A stretch of DNA of 64,000 nucleotides from Pseudohalocynthiibacter aestuariivivens (GTDB lineage: Bacteria > Pseudomonadota > Alphaproteobacteria > Rhodobacterales > Rhodobacteraceae): the NCBI RefSeq assembly GCF_018457175.1, contig NZ_JAGFNU010000008.1:144113-208112 (forward strand). The letters run 5' to 3'. Made by a program: the position numbers and the translations under genes. This document shows positions 44,324-52,782 of this stretch, piece by piece; within the stretch, counting starts at the first letter, position 1, and each line of letters opens with the position of its first letter. The notes below the pieces were generated by a model. The model searched no databases. It was not told the origin of the DNA and saw only the letters and a list, made by a program, of their open reading frames with translations.

Positions 44324-44856
44324 ATTTGTTCACGCGTTTAATCCGCCGTTTCAGGCGCTCGGAAAAAGGCAACGCGACAATCGAGTTCGTGCTTGTCTTT
44401 CCGATATTCATCTACATTTTCATGTCGGCCTTTGAATCAGGCCTTTTGGCGGTTCGCCACGTGATGCTTGAGCGTGCTCTGGATCTGACGGTTCGCGACC
44501 TGCGCCTTGGGAATCTGACTGGTCCAACACATGACGAATTGAAAACGCTTATCTGTAACCGCGCGACGATCCTTCCGGATTGTATGAACGCGTTGCAGCT
44601 TGAGTTGCGCCCTGTAAGTACGACAACCTGGTCGCCGCTTGGGTCCAACGCAACCTGCGTTGACCGTTCCGGCACCATCACCCCTGTTGTCGCGTTTGAT
44701 GGTGGCGGGGACAACGAGATGATGCTCGTGCGGGCCTGTGCAATTTTTGACCCAATCTTCACGGGGAACGGAATGGGTTTTCACATGCGCGTCGACCACA
44801 CTGGTGGTTATGCGCTGGTGTCGACCTCTGCCTTTGTAAATGAACCGAGGTCGTGA
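44320..44856 (+). CDS. TadE-like pseudopilin
   Basis: A 178-residue protein with a short basic N-terminus (RRFRRSEKGNATIEFVLVFPIFIYIFMSAFESGL), the TadE signature: a processed-looking G/N-A-T-I-E-F motif before the membrane helix. The remainder is periplasmic with cysteines (LICNR, PDCMN, ATCVD, RACAIFD). It overlaps both neighbours by 4 bp, so the three genes are translationally coupled. Confidence 0.85.
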   Translation: MNLFTRLIRRFRRSEKGNATIEFVLVFPIFIYIFMSAFESGLLAVRHVMLERALDLTVRDLRLGNLTGPTHDELKTLICNRATILPDCMNALQLELRPVSTTTWSPLGSNATCVDRSGTITPVVAFDGGGDNEMMLVRACAIFDPIFTGNGMGFHMRVDHTGGYALVSTSAFVNEPRS

Positions 44857-45461
44857 GTAGTATTATGTTGAAATATATCAAATCCCGTCTTGGTCATTTT
44901 CTGTCAGAAACACGCGCCAGTATTTCTATAGAAGCTGTTATCGTGCTGCCAATGCTCGCGTGGGCATATGTCGGGATGTATCTGTACTTCGACGCCTTCC
45001 GAACACAAAATACGAACCTGAAAGCCGCTTATACGCTTGGCGATATGCTTTCGCGGGAAACAGACCCGATCGATCCGGATTATCTGAATGGCCTGCAAAC
45101 AGTGTTTGACTACCTGACGAACACCGGTCGTCCAACCTGGATACGCGTGACCGTTGTAACATGGGACAATGTTGATGAAGAGTTCGACGTAAACTGGTCA
45201 CAGGCAACTGCTGGGCAACCTTCGTGGACAGACGGCACAATTGCAGACATTGAAGACCAAATTCCAGCCATGAGCAACGGTGACACAGCCATCATCGTTG
45301 AAACCAACATGGACTATGTCCCGATAACTGGCCTTGTGGATGACGTTCAGACGTCGACAATGGACTTTAGGCAATTTGCGCTCGGGATTCCGGCATTTAC
45401 GATGCACAATCTGGTCATCACCAGCCCACGTTTTGCGCCGCAACTATTGTGGGAAAGTTAA
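44853..45461 (+). CDS. Second TadE-like pseudopilin
   Basis: A 202-residue protein with RASISIEAVIVLPMLAWAYVGMYLYFDAF at its start, again the TadE pattern of a small residue, an I-E/A pair and a hydrophobic helix. The soluble part is acidic with TAIIVETNMDYVP. It closes the VWA-TadE-TadE group and meets the next gene tail to tail with a 4-bp overlap. Confidence 0.83.
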   Translation: MSSIMLKYIKSRLGHFLSETRASISIEAVIVLPMLAWAYVGMYLYFDAFRTQNTNLKAAYTLGDMLSRETDPIDPDYLNGLQTVFDYLTNTGRPTWIRVTVVTWDNVDEEFDVNWSQATAGQPSWTDGTIADIEDQIPAMSNGDTAIIVETNMDYVPITGLVDDVQTSTMDFRQFALGIPAFTMHNLVITSPRFAPQLLWES

Positions 45462-45970
45462 AGTTCTTCTTTAGCTTCTAACTTTTGAATCGTCAGAGCT
45501 GTCAGAATTTCAGCCATAGATTTGCCTTGTGATGCTGAGGTTACCCCACCAACGCCGACACGTCGCCCGATACGCCACCACAACCCTGTCGCCCAGACAC
45601 GTTCCATTGGCTTGTTTAGTTTCAACATGAAACCATTTGAAGGTTTAAAGGCAAACACCCCGCGATCAATGGTTACTATGTCGTCTACATAGGCAAGCAC
45701 CCTGCCCGAACTTTCGCGCAGTTCTGTCTGAGTAAGCTCAAGCTCGAGCGAGGTCGCGCGCCGCAGCTTTTCAGCGACAAAAAGCACGGTAGTCCCCAAA
45801 GCCAAAAGGAACACCTGCCAGCCAAAATTCGCGGGCGGTTTATCAAAAGCAATGTAAATCAACATGGTGCCAAGGACGATTAGAACGCCCATCGCAAAGT
45901 ACCTGCGCATCGGTGAAACGCTGACAGTCGCCAGGATTTCTTCGGGGTCTTTAGTGTCGTTCTGAGGCAT
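45458..45970 (-). CDS. Membrane protein of unknown function
   Basis: A 170-residue protein with two membrane helices (about residues 25-45 and 52-66) and a C-terminal cytoplasmic part. The latter (RRATSLELELTQTELRESSGRVLAYVDDIVTIDRG and FKPSNGFMLKLNKP) looks like a small PH-like beta domain. I do not know a named family. It converges on the TadE-like gene with overlapping stops. Confidence 0.7.
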   Translation of the reverse strand: MPQNDTKDPEEILATVSVSPMRRYFAMGVLIVLGTMLIYIAFDKPPANFGWQVFLLALGTTVLFVAEKLRRATSLELELTQTELRESSGRVLAYVDDIVTIDRGVFAFKPSNGFMLKLNKPMERVWATGLWWRIGRRVGVGGVTSASQGKSMAEILTALTIQKLEAKEEL

Positions 45971-46165
45971 GCGCTGGTTCCTTTTCAGGGCTCAATACCT
46001 TGCACGGATAGAAAGGTCGAGAATGGAGTTCGCTTCCTCATTTGCAAACATAAGGAATGCGGGTTCATCAAGCCATTGAACCAAAATCTTCTCTGCTTGT
46101 GAAATTTAAATTCTTTCGACAATTTTTGTTGCTGTTAGATTTCCGCTGCTGCCTGAGGAGCATTT

Positions 46166-46318
46166 ATGGATCATCGCACGTTTCTAACCACCCTTACTGT
46201 CGAACAAAGGCAGTCACTGACGCAAAAATCCGATATGAAGGGATTTTTGCACCTTGCGCTTCATTGGAAGCTTTCAGGGCCACGCGAAAAGGAACAGGAC
46301 CTTCGCCCTAAAAGCTAA
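46166..46318 (+). pseudogene. Probable remnant of a fatty acid desaturase gene
   Basis: A 50-codon frame with GAGGAG eight bases before its ATG. Its first ~34 residues, MDHRTFLTTLTVEQRQSLTQ and KSDMKGFLHLALHW, look like the N-terminus of roseobacter fatty acid desaturases as I remember them. After LALHW the sequence changes to a short unrelated charged tail ending DLRPKS. No histidine boxes follow. I read it as a gene truncated by deletion; the match is from memory. Confidence 0.45.
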
Positions 46319-46358
46319 AGTTGCTCGTTTTCAATTCTACCCACACAGAGTTGTTTCA

Positions 46359-47204
46359 CTAATCCACATAGTCATCAGCCCTTAGGCTCGCGCGTTCCAG
46401 ATGGATCGGCAACACACGCCCATAAAGTTGCCGCGTGCGTTCCGGGCTGCCGCACATGCCTTCCTGTTCAACATAGGAAAAAATCGCAACATGACGCGGC
46501 CGGTTGCCCGACAATGGCGCGACCCTGTGCAGGGAATAACGCCCGCGGAAAAGCTGAAGATCCCCCGGTTCCAGATTGAGCGTGTGGATATTTTCAGATG
46601 TCCCGTCGAGAACCCGCGACACCTCTTCAATATTCTCGCCGTTCTTGCGGATCATTGGCGCATATTCAAAAGCCCCACCTTGTTCGGCATTTTGCAAAGC
46701 TAACGTGACGGTGAAATTATTGGTGTCAAAATGCCAGGGAAAGCCGTTTCCTTCGCCCGCCGTATTCACGATTACATCTGCAAGTGGGTCGGCATACCGG
46801 AAAAAGCGGTCTTCTTGCTCATCCAGACACAGGCGAATGAAATCATCAAACCCCGGAAAATCATAGATCTGACGCAGCGCGCCATTGGGTGCGAAGTTGT
46901 CCGCAGGTATGAAAGCATTGGATCGTTCATAAAACTGCCGCGCCGGGTGGTCGGCTGGCAGCGTTTCGTCATCCTGCGTGAAATAGATGTTGGTACTGTT
47001 GTAAGAGCGATGCGCCTTGTCCGCGACGCTGTCCGCCTCGGCGACAGCAGCTTTAAGACCAGCGTCGGTTAGGAAGCCCCTGACCACTGCACATCCGTCT
47101 TTCGCTAGGTCCCTTCGAACCTTTTCCACCATCGATGCAAAGGACTCTTTATTTTGTTTATCAATCGGATAGCGATCTAAATTTATGTAATCTCCCCCGC
47201 TCAT
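46359..47204 (-). CDS. Fe(II)/2-oxoglutarate oxygenase (PhyH / HalD-BesD superfamily)
   Basis: A 281-residue non-haem iron oxygenase. The metal triad is His158-x-Asp160 (PWHFDTN) and His226 (SLHRVAP), with the 2-oxoglutarate-binding Arg about ten residues on. The halogenases of this superfamily replace the Asp of HxD with Gly; here the Asp is kept, so a hydroxylase or demethylase is more likely. The 4-bp overlap with the preceding dehydrogenase gene suggests two steps of one pathway. Substrate unknown. Confidence 0.8.
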   Translation of the reverse strand: MSGGDYINLDRYPIDKQNKESFASMVEKVRRDLAKDGCAVVRGFLTDAGLKAAVAEADSVADKAHRSYNSTNIYFTQDDETLPADHPARQFYERSNAFIPADNFAPNGALRQIYDFPGFDDFIRLCLDEQEDRFFRYADPLADVIVNTAGEGNGFPWHFDTNNFTVTLALQNAEQGGAFEYAPMIRKNGENIEEVSRVLDGTSENIHTLNLEPGDLQLFRGRYSLHRVAPLSGNRPRHVAIFSYVEQEGMCGSPERTRQLYGRVLPIHLERASLRADDYVD

Positions 47205-48172
47205 TCCGCAGCCAACCTGTTTGCCTTCGGGTTCACCTCATATCCCGGTTCTTCCGGTTCATCATCTAACATCTCGGCGGGGAATCCCGGCGCGCGGATA
47301 TCAAGGCCGGTTGCTTCTTCCAGACGGCGAATGATGTCGTCTGACTGCGCGCGGTCGCCGTAGCGTTTCATGCCATCCTTGAAGATGTCGATCATCAGCG
47401 GGCTGATCTCGAGCGGTATTTTCGCCCGGTCTGCAATTTCCTGAAACAACCCGATATCTTTCAAAACCAGATCCATCGTAAAGGAAATATCGCGAGAACC
47501 GTTCAGAATAACCTGGCTTTCCGTTTCATGCACAAAACTGGTGCCAGAAGAAATCTTGATCGCCTCATAGGTTGTATTAAGGTCCATGCCGGCTGCTTTC
47601 GACACGACCAGTGCTTCGCAACAGGTCAGCAGATTTGCTGTGGCAAGGTAGTTGGTCATGACCTTCAGGATACTGGCACTGCCAAGTTCACCCGTGTGCA
47701 GAATCCGCCGCCCCATGGTTGTCAGGAATGGCAGGATGCGTTCAAAAGTTGGCCGGTCACAGCCCGCAAAAATCGAAATATTACCGGTATCTGCCCTGTG
47801 GCACCCGCCCGAAACCGGGCAGTCAACCGCAGCGCCGCCTGCGGCAATGACCTTGGCTCCTAGGCGCGTGACCTCTGCCTCATCCGTCGTGGACATTTCC
47901 ATCCAGATTTTACCGGGACCCATGTTTTCCAGAATACCGTTTTCGCCTTCCATAACGGCTGCTGATGCTGCTGGGCTTGGCAGGCACGTGATCACCGCGT
48001 CACAATCCGCCATCATCTGCGCCGGGGTTTTCCCGCGTTTTGCACCCTTTTCGACAAATTTTTGCATCAGGTCCTCGTTCAGATCGAGCACCGTCAGATC
48101 AACGCCATTGCGAAGCAAACTTCCGGAAAGTTTGCCACCAACATTTCCAAGACCGATAAATCCAACTTTCAT
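47201..48172 (-). CDS. Beta-hydroxyacid dehydrogenase (3-hydroxyisobutyrate dehydrogenase family)
   Basis: A 323-residue NAD(P)-dependent dehydrogenase: Rossmann motif MKVGFIGLGNVGGKL at the start, substrate loop VDCPVSGGCHRADTGNISIFAG, and the catalytic Lys in SASILKVMTNYLATANLL. Start at ATG 48172 with AAGGGA upstream. It is the promoter-proximal gene of a two-gene operon with the Fe/2OG oxygenase and diverges from a LysR regulator, which probably controls both. Confidence 0.87.
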   Translation of the reverse strand: MKVGFIGLGNVGGKLSGSLLRNGVDLTVLDLNEDLMQKFVEKGAKRGKTPAQMMADCDAVITCLPSPAASAAVMEGENGILENMGPGKIWMEMSTTDEAEVTRLGAKVIAAGGAAVDCPVSGGCHRADTGNISIFAGCDRPTFERILPFLTTMGRRILHTGELGSASILKVMTNYLATANLLTCCEALVVSKAAGMDLNTTYEAIKISSGTSFVHETESQVILNGSRDISFTMDLVLKDIGLFQEIADRAKIPLEISPLMIDIFKDGMKRYGDRAQSDDIIRRLEEATGLDIRAPGFPAEMLDDEPEEPGYEVNPKANRLAAE

Positions 48173-48290
48173 GAAGCATTCCCTTTTATGCGCCGCGCGC
48201 GATACCGTGTTCAGCTCAGGATAAGCACGGGGCTTGCCAAGAATAAAACGAATAATATAACGTTCTGTCCTAAAGTATTTTTGTGACACA

Positions 48291-48299
48291 GGGGGGGGG
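48291..48299 (+). repeat. G9 homopolymer upstream of the LysR start
   Basis: Nine consecutive G between GTGACACA and TAAACCCAC. It overlaps where a Shine-Dalgarno should be, so its length could change translation of the regulator. Confidence 0.6.
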
Positions 48300-48308
48300 T
48301 AAACCCAC

Positions 48309-49193
48309 ATGGCATCTCTTCCTAATCTCGTTTGGCTGCGTGCATTCGAATGTGCCGCCCGGCGGCACAGCTTTACCGCTGCCGCAGAAGAACTGGGACT
48401 TACGCAGGCTGCTGTCAGCCATCAGGTACGCTCGCTTGAGAAAACCTTTGGTGTCGCACTGTTCATCCGCCGCTCACGCACGCTGGAGCTTACAGAGATC
48501 GGGCACGCCTACTATCCGTCCATTGCACAGGCGCTTAGTGATATCGCTTATTCAACACGCGGCTTGCTGGGCCCGTCAGAGGCGAAAACCGTAACCCTGC
48601 GTGCGCCTATATCCACCTCTGTCCTCTGGATCGCCCCGCGTCTGGGCGCGCTCCGGCATGCCAACCCGAACATCAACATTCGGCTGATCTCGGCAATCTG
48701 GGCCGATTCCGCAACCGAGGAAGACATCGATATAGACATCCGGCTGGGCCCAAGAAGCTGGTTCGGTGCCAGTGCGCAACTGCTATCTGAAGAAGTCATG
48801 ATCCCGGTTTGCGCACCCGAAGATTGTGCAAGCATTAAAACAATTCCCGATCTGTTGGCACGGGAATTGATCCATATACACGGATATCAGGATCATTGGC
48901 TTCGATTCTTTCAAATGCAGGGATTAGAGACACAGGCGCTCCGACAGGGTTTGTTCGTCGACACCTCTCTGGCCGCAATCGAGCTGATCATGGCAGGATC
49001 CGGCGTTGCAATGATCATGAAGCGTTACGCGCGGGACCATCTGATGGCAGGCAGGCTGGCCCAGCCGCTCGACATAGAAATCCCAATGGCACAAGGGCAC
49101 TTTCTGATGCCGTCAAAAGACGATGCTGCCCTCAGCCCCGAAACAAGCCAGTTGCGCGACTGGACCATTCGTCTCTTCACCCAGACACCATGA
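48309..49193 (+). CDS. LysR family regulator (GcvA-like)
   Basis: A 294-residue LysR protein. The N-terminal winged helix reads LVWLRAFECAARRHSFTAAAEELGLTQAAVSHQVRSLE, closest to the GcvA/DsdC branch. The effector domain starts near residue 95. A run of nine G (48291-48299) lies 10 bases before the ATG, in the place of the ribosome site. It diverges from the oxygenase/dehydrogenase operon. Confidence 0.9.
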   Translation: MASLPNLVWLRAFECAARRHSFTAAAEELGLTQAAVSHQVRSLEKTFGVALFIRRSRTLELTEIGHAYYPSIAQALSDIAYSTRGLLGPSEAKTVTLRAPISTSVLWIAPRLGALRHANPNINIRLISAIWADSATEEDIDIDIRLGPRSWFGASAQLLSEEVMIPVCAPEDCASIKTIPDLLARELIHIHGYQDHWLRFFQMQGLETQALRQGLFVDTSLAAIELIMAGSGVAMIMKRYARDHLMAGRLAQPLDIEIPMAQGHFLMPSKDDAALSPETSQLRDWTIRLFTQTP

Positions 49194-49305
49194 TATGTGC
49201 AGTAGAAGACGCTATGCGCTCTAATCTGCTAAGTTATGCGCGCTCACGCACAGTGAAATCTAGGGGGCCATGTATTATGTTCACCATTGAAAGGAGGGCC
49301 CGATC

Positions 49306-50217
49306 ATGTCCCTACGACCCGTAACATCACTTTCATCTGCGCAGCCTACACTCGAAGGGGCTGGCGTCCACCTTCATCGCGCTTTCGGGTTTCAAAACCC
49401 TGACCAGTTAGACCCGTTCCTGTTGTTTGATGACTTTCGCAATGACCGCCCCGAGGATTTTCTGGCCGGGTTCCCCTGGCACCCGCATCGTGGCATCGAA
49501 ACCATAACTTACGTATTGAATGGCACTGTGGAACATGGTGATTCACTGGGGAACGAAGGCACACTTGGCGCGGGTGACGTCCAGTGGATGACAGCAGGTT
49601 CCGGCATCATGCATCAGGAAATGCCCAAGGGAAACGCATCCGGGCAGATGCATGGCTTTCAGCTCTGGGCGAACCTGCCAAGCAGCCTCAAGATGACAGC
49701 GCCCCGATATCAGGATGTCACCTCGGCAGATATTCCAGAGGTAATCGATGATGATGGCACAAAGGTGCGGGTCATCGTTGGGTCCTTCTGGGGTAAAACC
49801 GGCCCGGTTGATGGTATCGCCGCTGATCCGCAGTACCTTGATATCTCTGTACCCCCGGGCGTGAAAAAGACCTTCCCGATAGATACTTACAGACAAGCCT
49901 TCGCTTACATTTTCGCAGGGAGCGGCGCCTTTGTCGACGCGTCACGCCCGCGTGGTGTGTTGCTCGAAAAGGAAGTGTTTGGTCAGGAACTCAACATACG
50001 CGACATGTCTGGTAACCGGACGTTGGTGCAGTTTGGCACGGGTGACGAAGTCACCGTTCAGGCAGGGCCTGACGGTGTAAGGTTCCTGCTGATTTCAGGC
50101 GCCCCAATAGAGGAACCTGTCGCCTGGCATGGGCCGATCGTCATGAACACACGGGAAGAACTGCAAATAGCGTTTGCCGACCTTCGAAACGGAACGTTCA
50201 TTCAACCCGCGCATTAG
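49306..50217 (+). CDS. Pirin family protein
   Basis: A 303-residue bicupin of the pirin family. The metal-binding cupin has GFPWHPHRGIETITYVLNG and later GIMHQEMPKGN; a second cupin follows from about residue 180 (YLDISVPPGVKKTF, AFAYIFAGSG). Some pirins show quercetinase activity; others act in regulation. Ribosome site AAGGAGGG precedes the ATG. The dispersed repeat copy 2 begins 3 bp after its stop. Confidence 0.92.
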   Translation: MSLRPVTSLSSAQPTLEGAGVHLHRAFGFQNPDQLDPFLLFDDFRNDRPEDFLAGFPWHPHRGIETITYVLNGTVEHGDSLGNEGTLGAGDVQWMTAGSGIMHQEMPKGNASGQMHGFQLWANLPSSLKMTAPRYQDVTSADIPEVIDDDGTKVRVIVGSFWGKTGPVDGIAADPQYLDISVPPGVKKTFPIDTYRQAFAYIFAGSGAFVDASRPRGVLLEKEVFGQELNIRDMSGNRTLVQFGTGDEVTVQAGPDGVRFLLISGAPIEEPVAWHGPIVMNTREELQIAFADLRNGTFIQPAH

Positions 50218-50220
50218 TTT

Positions 50221-50250
50221 CTTTTTCCCAAAAATATCCCCGCCGGAGGC
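50221..50250 (-). repeat. Dispersed intergenic motif, copy 2
   Basis: Minus-strand sequence beginning GCCTCCGGCGGGGATATTT, 29 of 30 identical to 17662-17691. It follows pirin by 3 bp in the same relative orientation as copy 1 follows nusB. Confidence 0.7.
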
Positions 50251-50312
50251 AAAAATCTTTTAGAATGCATGCCTTTGGCGGCGAACGCGCAAATCCTGGA
50301 AAAATACCCCCC

Positions 50313-50900
50313 TCAGGTGCCGACAGCCTTGCGCACCATATCCCAGTAAATCCCTTCCACCGTATCCCTGTTCAGCCGCCCACCTTCTTTGAACCAGGTA
50401 TTGACCCCGGTGAGCATTGCAATCACTGCCAGTGCTGCAAGCTTGGTATCGGGAAGTTCGAAATCGCCCGCTTCCTGACCATCCCGCAAGATCGTCTCGA
50501 GCGCGTTTTCGTAACGCTTTCTCAACGCTTCAATCTCTGTGAAATTCTCAGGCGTAAGGTTTCGCAACTCCATATACGCAATAAAAACAGCATCATATCG
50601 ACTGATATTAAAACGAATATGGAACCGGACAAATGCCTCCAGACGCTCAATTGGCGTTTTGCCTTTTTCTGCCTCGCTCCAAGCCTCAAGCAGTTCCTCC
50701 ATATGGCCTTTCATAAGGTCAAACAGCAGCGTTTGTTTGTCGGGCGTGTAAAGATACAGCGCACCCGCCTGCACGCCTACTTCGGTTGCGATCTGACGCA
50801 TCGAGACGGCGGCAAACCCGTGCCGCGCAAATAGGTTCTGCGCGGCCTCGCGAACCCGTGGGCCGGTGATCTCAGAATGTGAACCTGTTTTGCGTGCCAT
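50313..50900 (-). CDS. TetR family regulator
   Basis: A 195-residue TetR repressor. The helix-turn-helix is REAAQNLFARHGFAAVSMRQIATEVGVQAGALYLYTPDKQTLLF at residues 15-58; the C-terminal ligand domain continues to KAVGT. Ligand and targets unknown. It converges on pirin and diverges from the lipoprotein gene, with ~150 bp between. Confidence 0.9.
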   Translation of the reverse strand: MARKTGSHSEITGPRVREAAQNLFARHGFAAVSMRQIATEVGVQAGALYLYTPDKQTLLFDLMKGHMEELLEAWSEAEKGKTPIERLEAFVRFHIRFNISRYDAVFIAYMELRNLTPENFTEIEALRKRYENALETILRDGQEAGDFELPDTKLAALAVIAMLTGVNTWFKEGGRLNRDTVEGIYWDMVRKAVGT

Positions 50901-51048
50901 GAGACATGATTATCTGAACACGCGTTCATTTCAAAGATGCGTTTTAACTTTTTACGACTTCTTCTTTTTTACACCACGACGTCGCGTGGCTTGTTCACTC
51001 CGTTCCCGCTGTCTATGCTGCCGCCACCTGACACCCGGAGCTTTTAGA

Positions 51049-51318
51049 ATGCCTCGCTTTTCTGCTGTTCACCTTTGCGTTCTGCTGCTGATTGCGGGCT
51101 GCACACAGTTTCCAGACGTTGATTCAGCTCTAAGCGATCAGGCACTGGCCGCAGATTACCCTACCCTTGCCCCGATGGATCAGGTCTTGGCAGACGCTGG
51201 CTCTACCGAAATTGACGACGAGTCCATTGAAGAGGTTGAAGCGCGGGCAGAAAGCTTGCGGGCACGCGCCGATGCGCTGCGGGGGCAGGAACTGGATGAC
51301 ACCGCAGCACAGAACTGA
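51049..51318 (+). CDS. Small lipoprotein
   Basis: An 89-residue protein with a lipoprotein signal: MPRFSAVHLCVLLLIAGC, lipobox IAGC at about residue 18. The rest is acidic, with a coiled-coil-like EEVEARAESLRARADALR helix. GGAG lies ~9 bases before the ATG at 51049; a longer upstream frame lacks a ribosome site. Function unknown. Confidence 0.75.
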   Translation: MPRFSAVHLCVLLLIAGCTQFPDVDSALSDQALAADYPTLAPMDQVLADAGSTEIDDESIEEVEARAESLRARADALRGQELDDTAAQN

Positions 51319-51426
51319 CGGAAGCCACAGAAAAGCATCAATAAGACTGTTTCTCCCGGTTCAGATTGCATGGCTCAGGGAATCCCGATAACAGACCTGC
51401 GAAACTTAAACTGACGGAGAATACCC

Positions 51427-52713
51427 ATGTCCGAACCCTTGCGCCTTGGCATTGCTGGTCTGGGAACCGTCGGAGCCGGCGTTGTGAAAATTATTCAGCG
51501 CAACAAAGCTTTACTTGAGGCCCGCACCGGGCGCGAAATTGTGATCAGCGCCGTCTCTGCGCGGTCACGCGACAAGGACCGTGGCGTCAACCTGTCCCGC
51601 TTTGACTGGGAGGATGATCCGGTCGCTCTGGCCAAGCGCGATGATGTCGATGTTTTTGTCGAGTTGATGGGCGGCTCGGACGGCCCAGCGAAAGCCGCAA
51701 CCGAAGCTGCGATCAATGCCGGAAAAGACGTTGTGACTGCAAACAAGGCAATGCTCGCCATTCATGGTCAGGCTTTGGCGGAAGCCGCAGAGGCGAACTG
51801 CCGCGTGATCCGCTTTGAGGCCGCTGTTGCCGGGGGTATCCCGATTGTCAAAGCGCTGACCGAAGGGCTTGCCGCCAATCAGGTTACACGGATCATGGGT
51901 GTGATGAATGGCACCTGTAATTACATTCTGACGCGGATGGAAAATGCCAAACTTCCTTATGAAGAGGTTTTCGAAGAGGCCAATGCGCTTGGTTATCTCG
52001 AGGCGGACCCGACACTGGATGTCGGGGGTATCGACGCGGGGCACAAACTCGCCCTGCTGGCTGCTATCGCTTTTGGCACCAAAGTGAATTTCGACGCGAT
52101 GGAACTTGAGGGGATAGAGCGCGTTTCAATTGAAGATATCGAAGCCGCCGCTGACATGGGGTATCGGATCAAACTGCTGGGCGTTGCACAGATGACAGGA
52201 CGCGGCCTTGAAAGCCGGATGTCGCCCTGCCTCGTGCCTGCCGAATCTCCGCTTGGACAGCTTGAGAATGCAACCAATATGGTCGTGGTGGAAGGTGACA
52301 GCGTTGGACAGGTTGTTCTGCGCGGTGCTGGTGCTGGTGAAGGCCCGACCGCAAGCGCCGTGATGGGCGATGTTCTGGATATTGCACGTGGCATCCGCGT
52401 TTCCACATTTGGCCAGCCCGCACAGAGCCTTGTTACTGCGAAGCCTGCCAAGGCGAACTCCGCCGCGCCTTATTATTTGCGGATGCATCTGCATGACAAA
52501 CCCGGCGCCTTGGCTAAGATCGCAACGGTCCTTGGTGAATCCAGCATTTCAATCGACAGGATGCGCCAATACGGCCACGCAGACGCCGCTGCACCAGTGT
52601 TGATCGTCACGCATAAAACCACACGCGATGCACTTGACCGCGCGCTGTCAGGGTTTGCAGCGACAGGGGTGCTTGCCTCTGATCCGGTCGCAATCCGGAT
52701 TGAAACGGTCTAG
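51427..52713 (+). CDS. hom: Homoserine dehydrogenase
   Basis: Reduces aspartate semialdehyde to homoserine for threonine and methionine. The 428-residue protein has the NAD site LRLGIAGLGTVGAGVVKI, catalytic region AAVAGGIPIVKALTEGLAANQV and GIDAGHKLALLAAIAFG, and a C-terminal ACT domain (RMHLHDKPGALAKIATVL) for feedback by threonine. CGGAGA precedes the ATG. It is followed by glpX in the same direction, 69 bp on. Confidence 0.95.
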   Translation: MSEPLRLGIAGLGTVGAGVVKIIQRNKALLEARTGREIVISAVSARSRDKDRGVNLSRFDWEDDPVALAKRDDVDVFVELMGGSDGPAKAATEAAINAGKDVVTANKAMLAIHGQALAEAAEANCRVIRFEAAVAGGIPIVKALTEGLAANQVTRIMGVMNGTCNYILTRMENAKLPYEEVFEEANALGYLEADPTLDVGGIDAGHKLALLAAIAFGTKVNFDAMELEGIERVSIEDIEAAADMGYRIKLLGVAQMTGRGLESRMSPCLVPAESPLGQLENATNMVVVEGDSVGQVVLRGAGAGEGPTASAVMGDVLDIARGIRVSTFGQPAQSLVTAKPAKANSAAPYYLRMHLHDKPGALAKIATVLGESSISIDRMRQYGHADAAAPVLIVTHKTTRDALDRALSGFAATGVLASDPVAIRIETV

Positions 52714-52782
52714 CGTCAAACACCACACCGGGCTATTGAGAGTTAAGCTTAGTAGATTTGCGTATTGAATTAGGAAAACTGA

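Noticed and set aside
51319..51426. SAM-II or similar riboswitch before hom
   Set aside because: No match to the conserved core could be seen.
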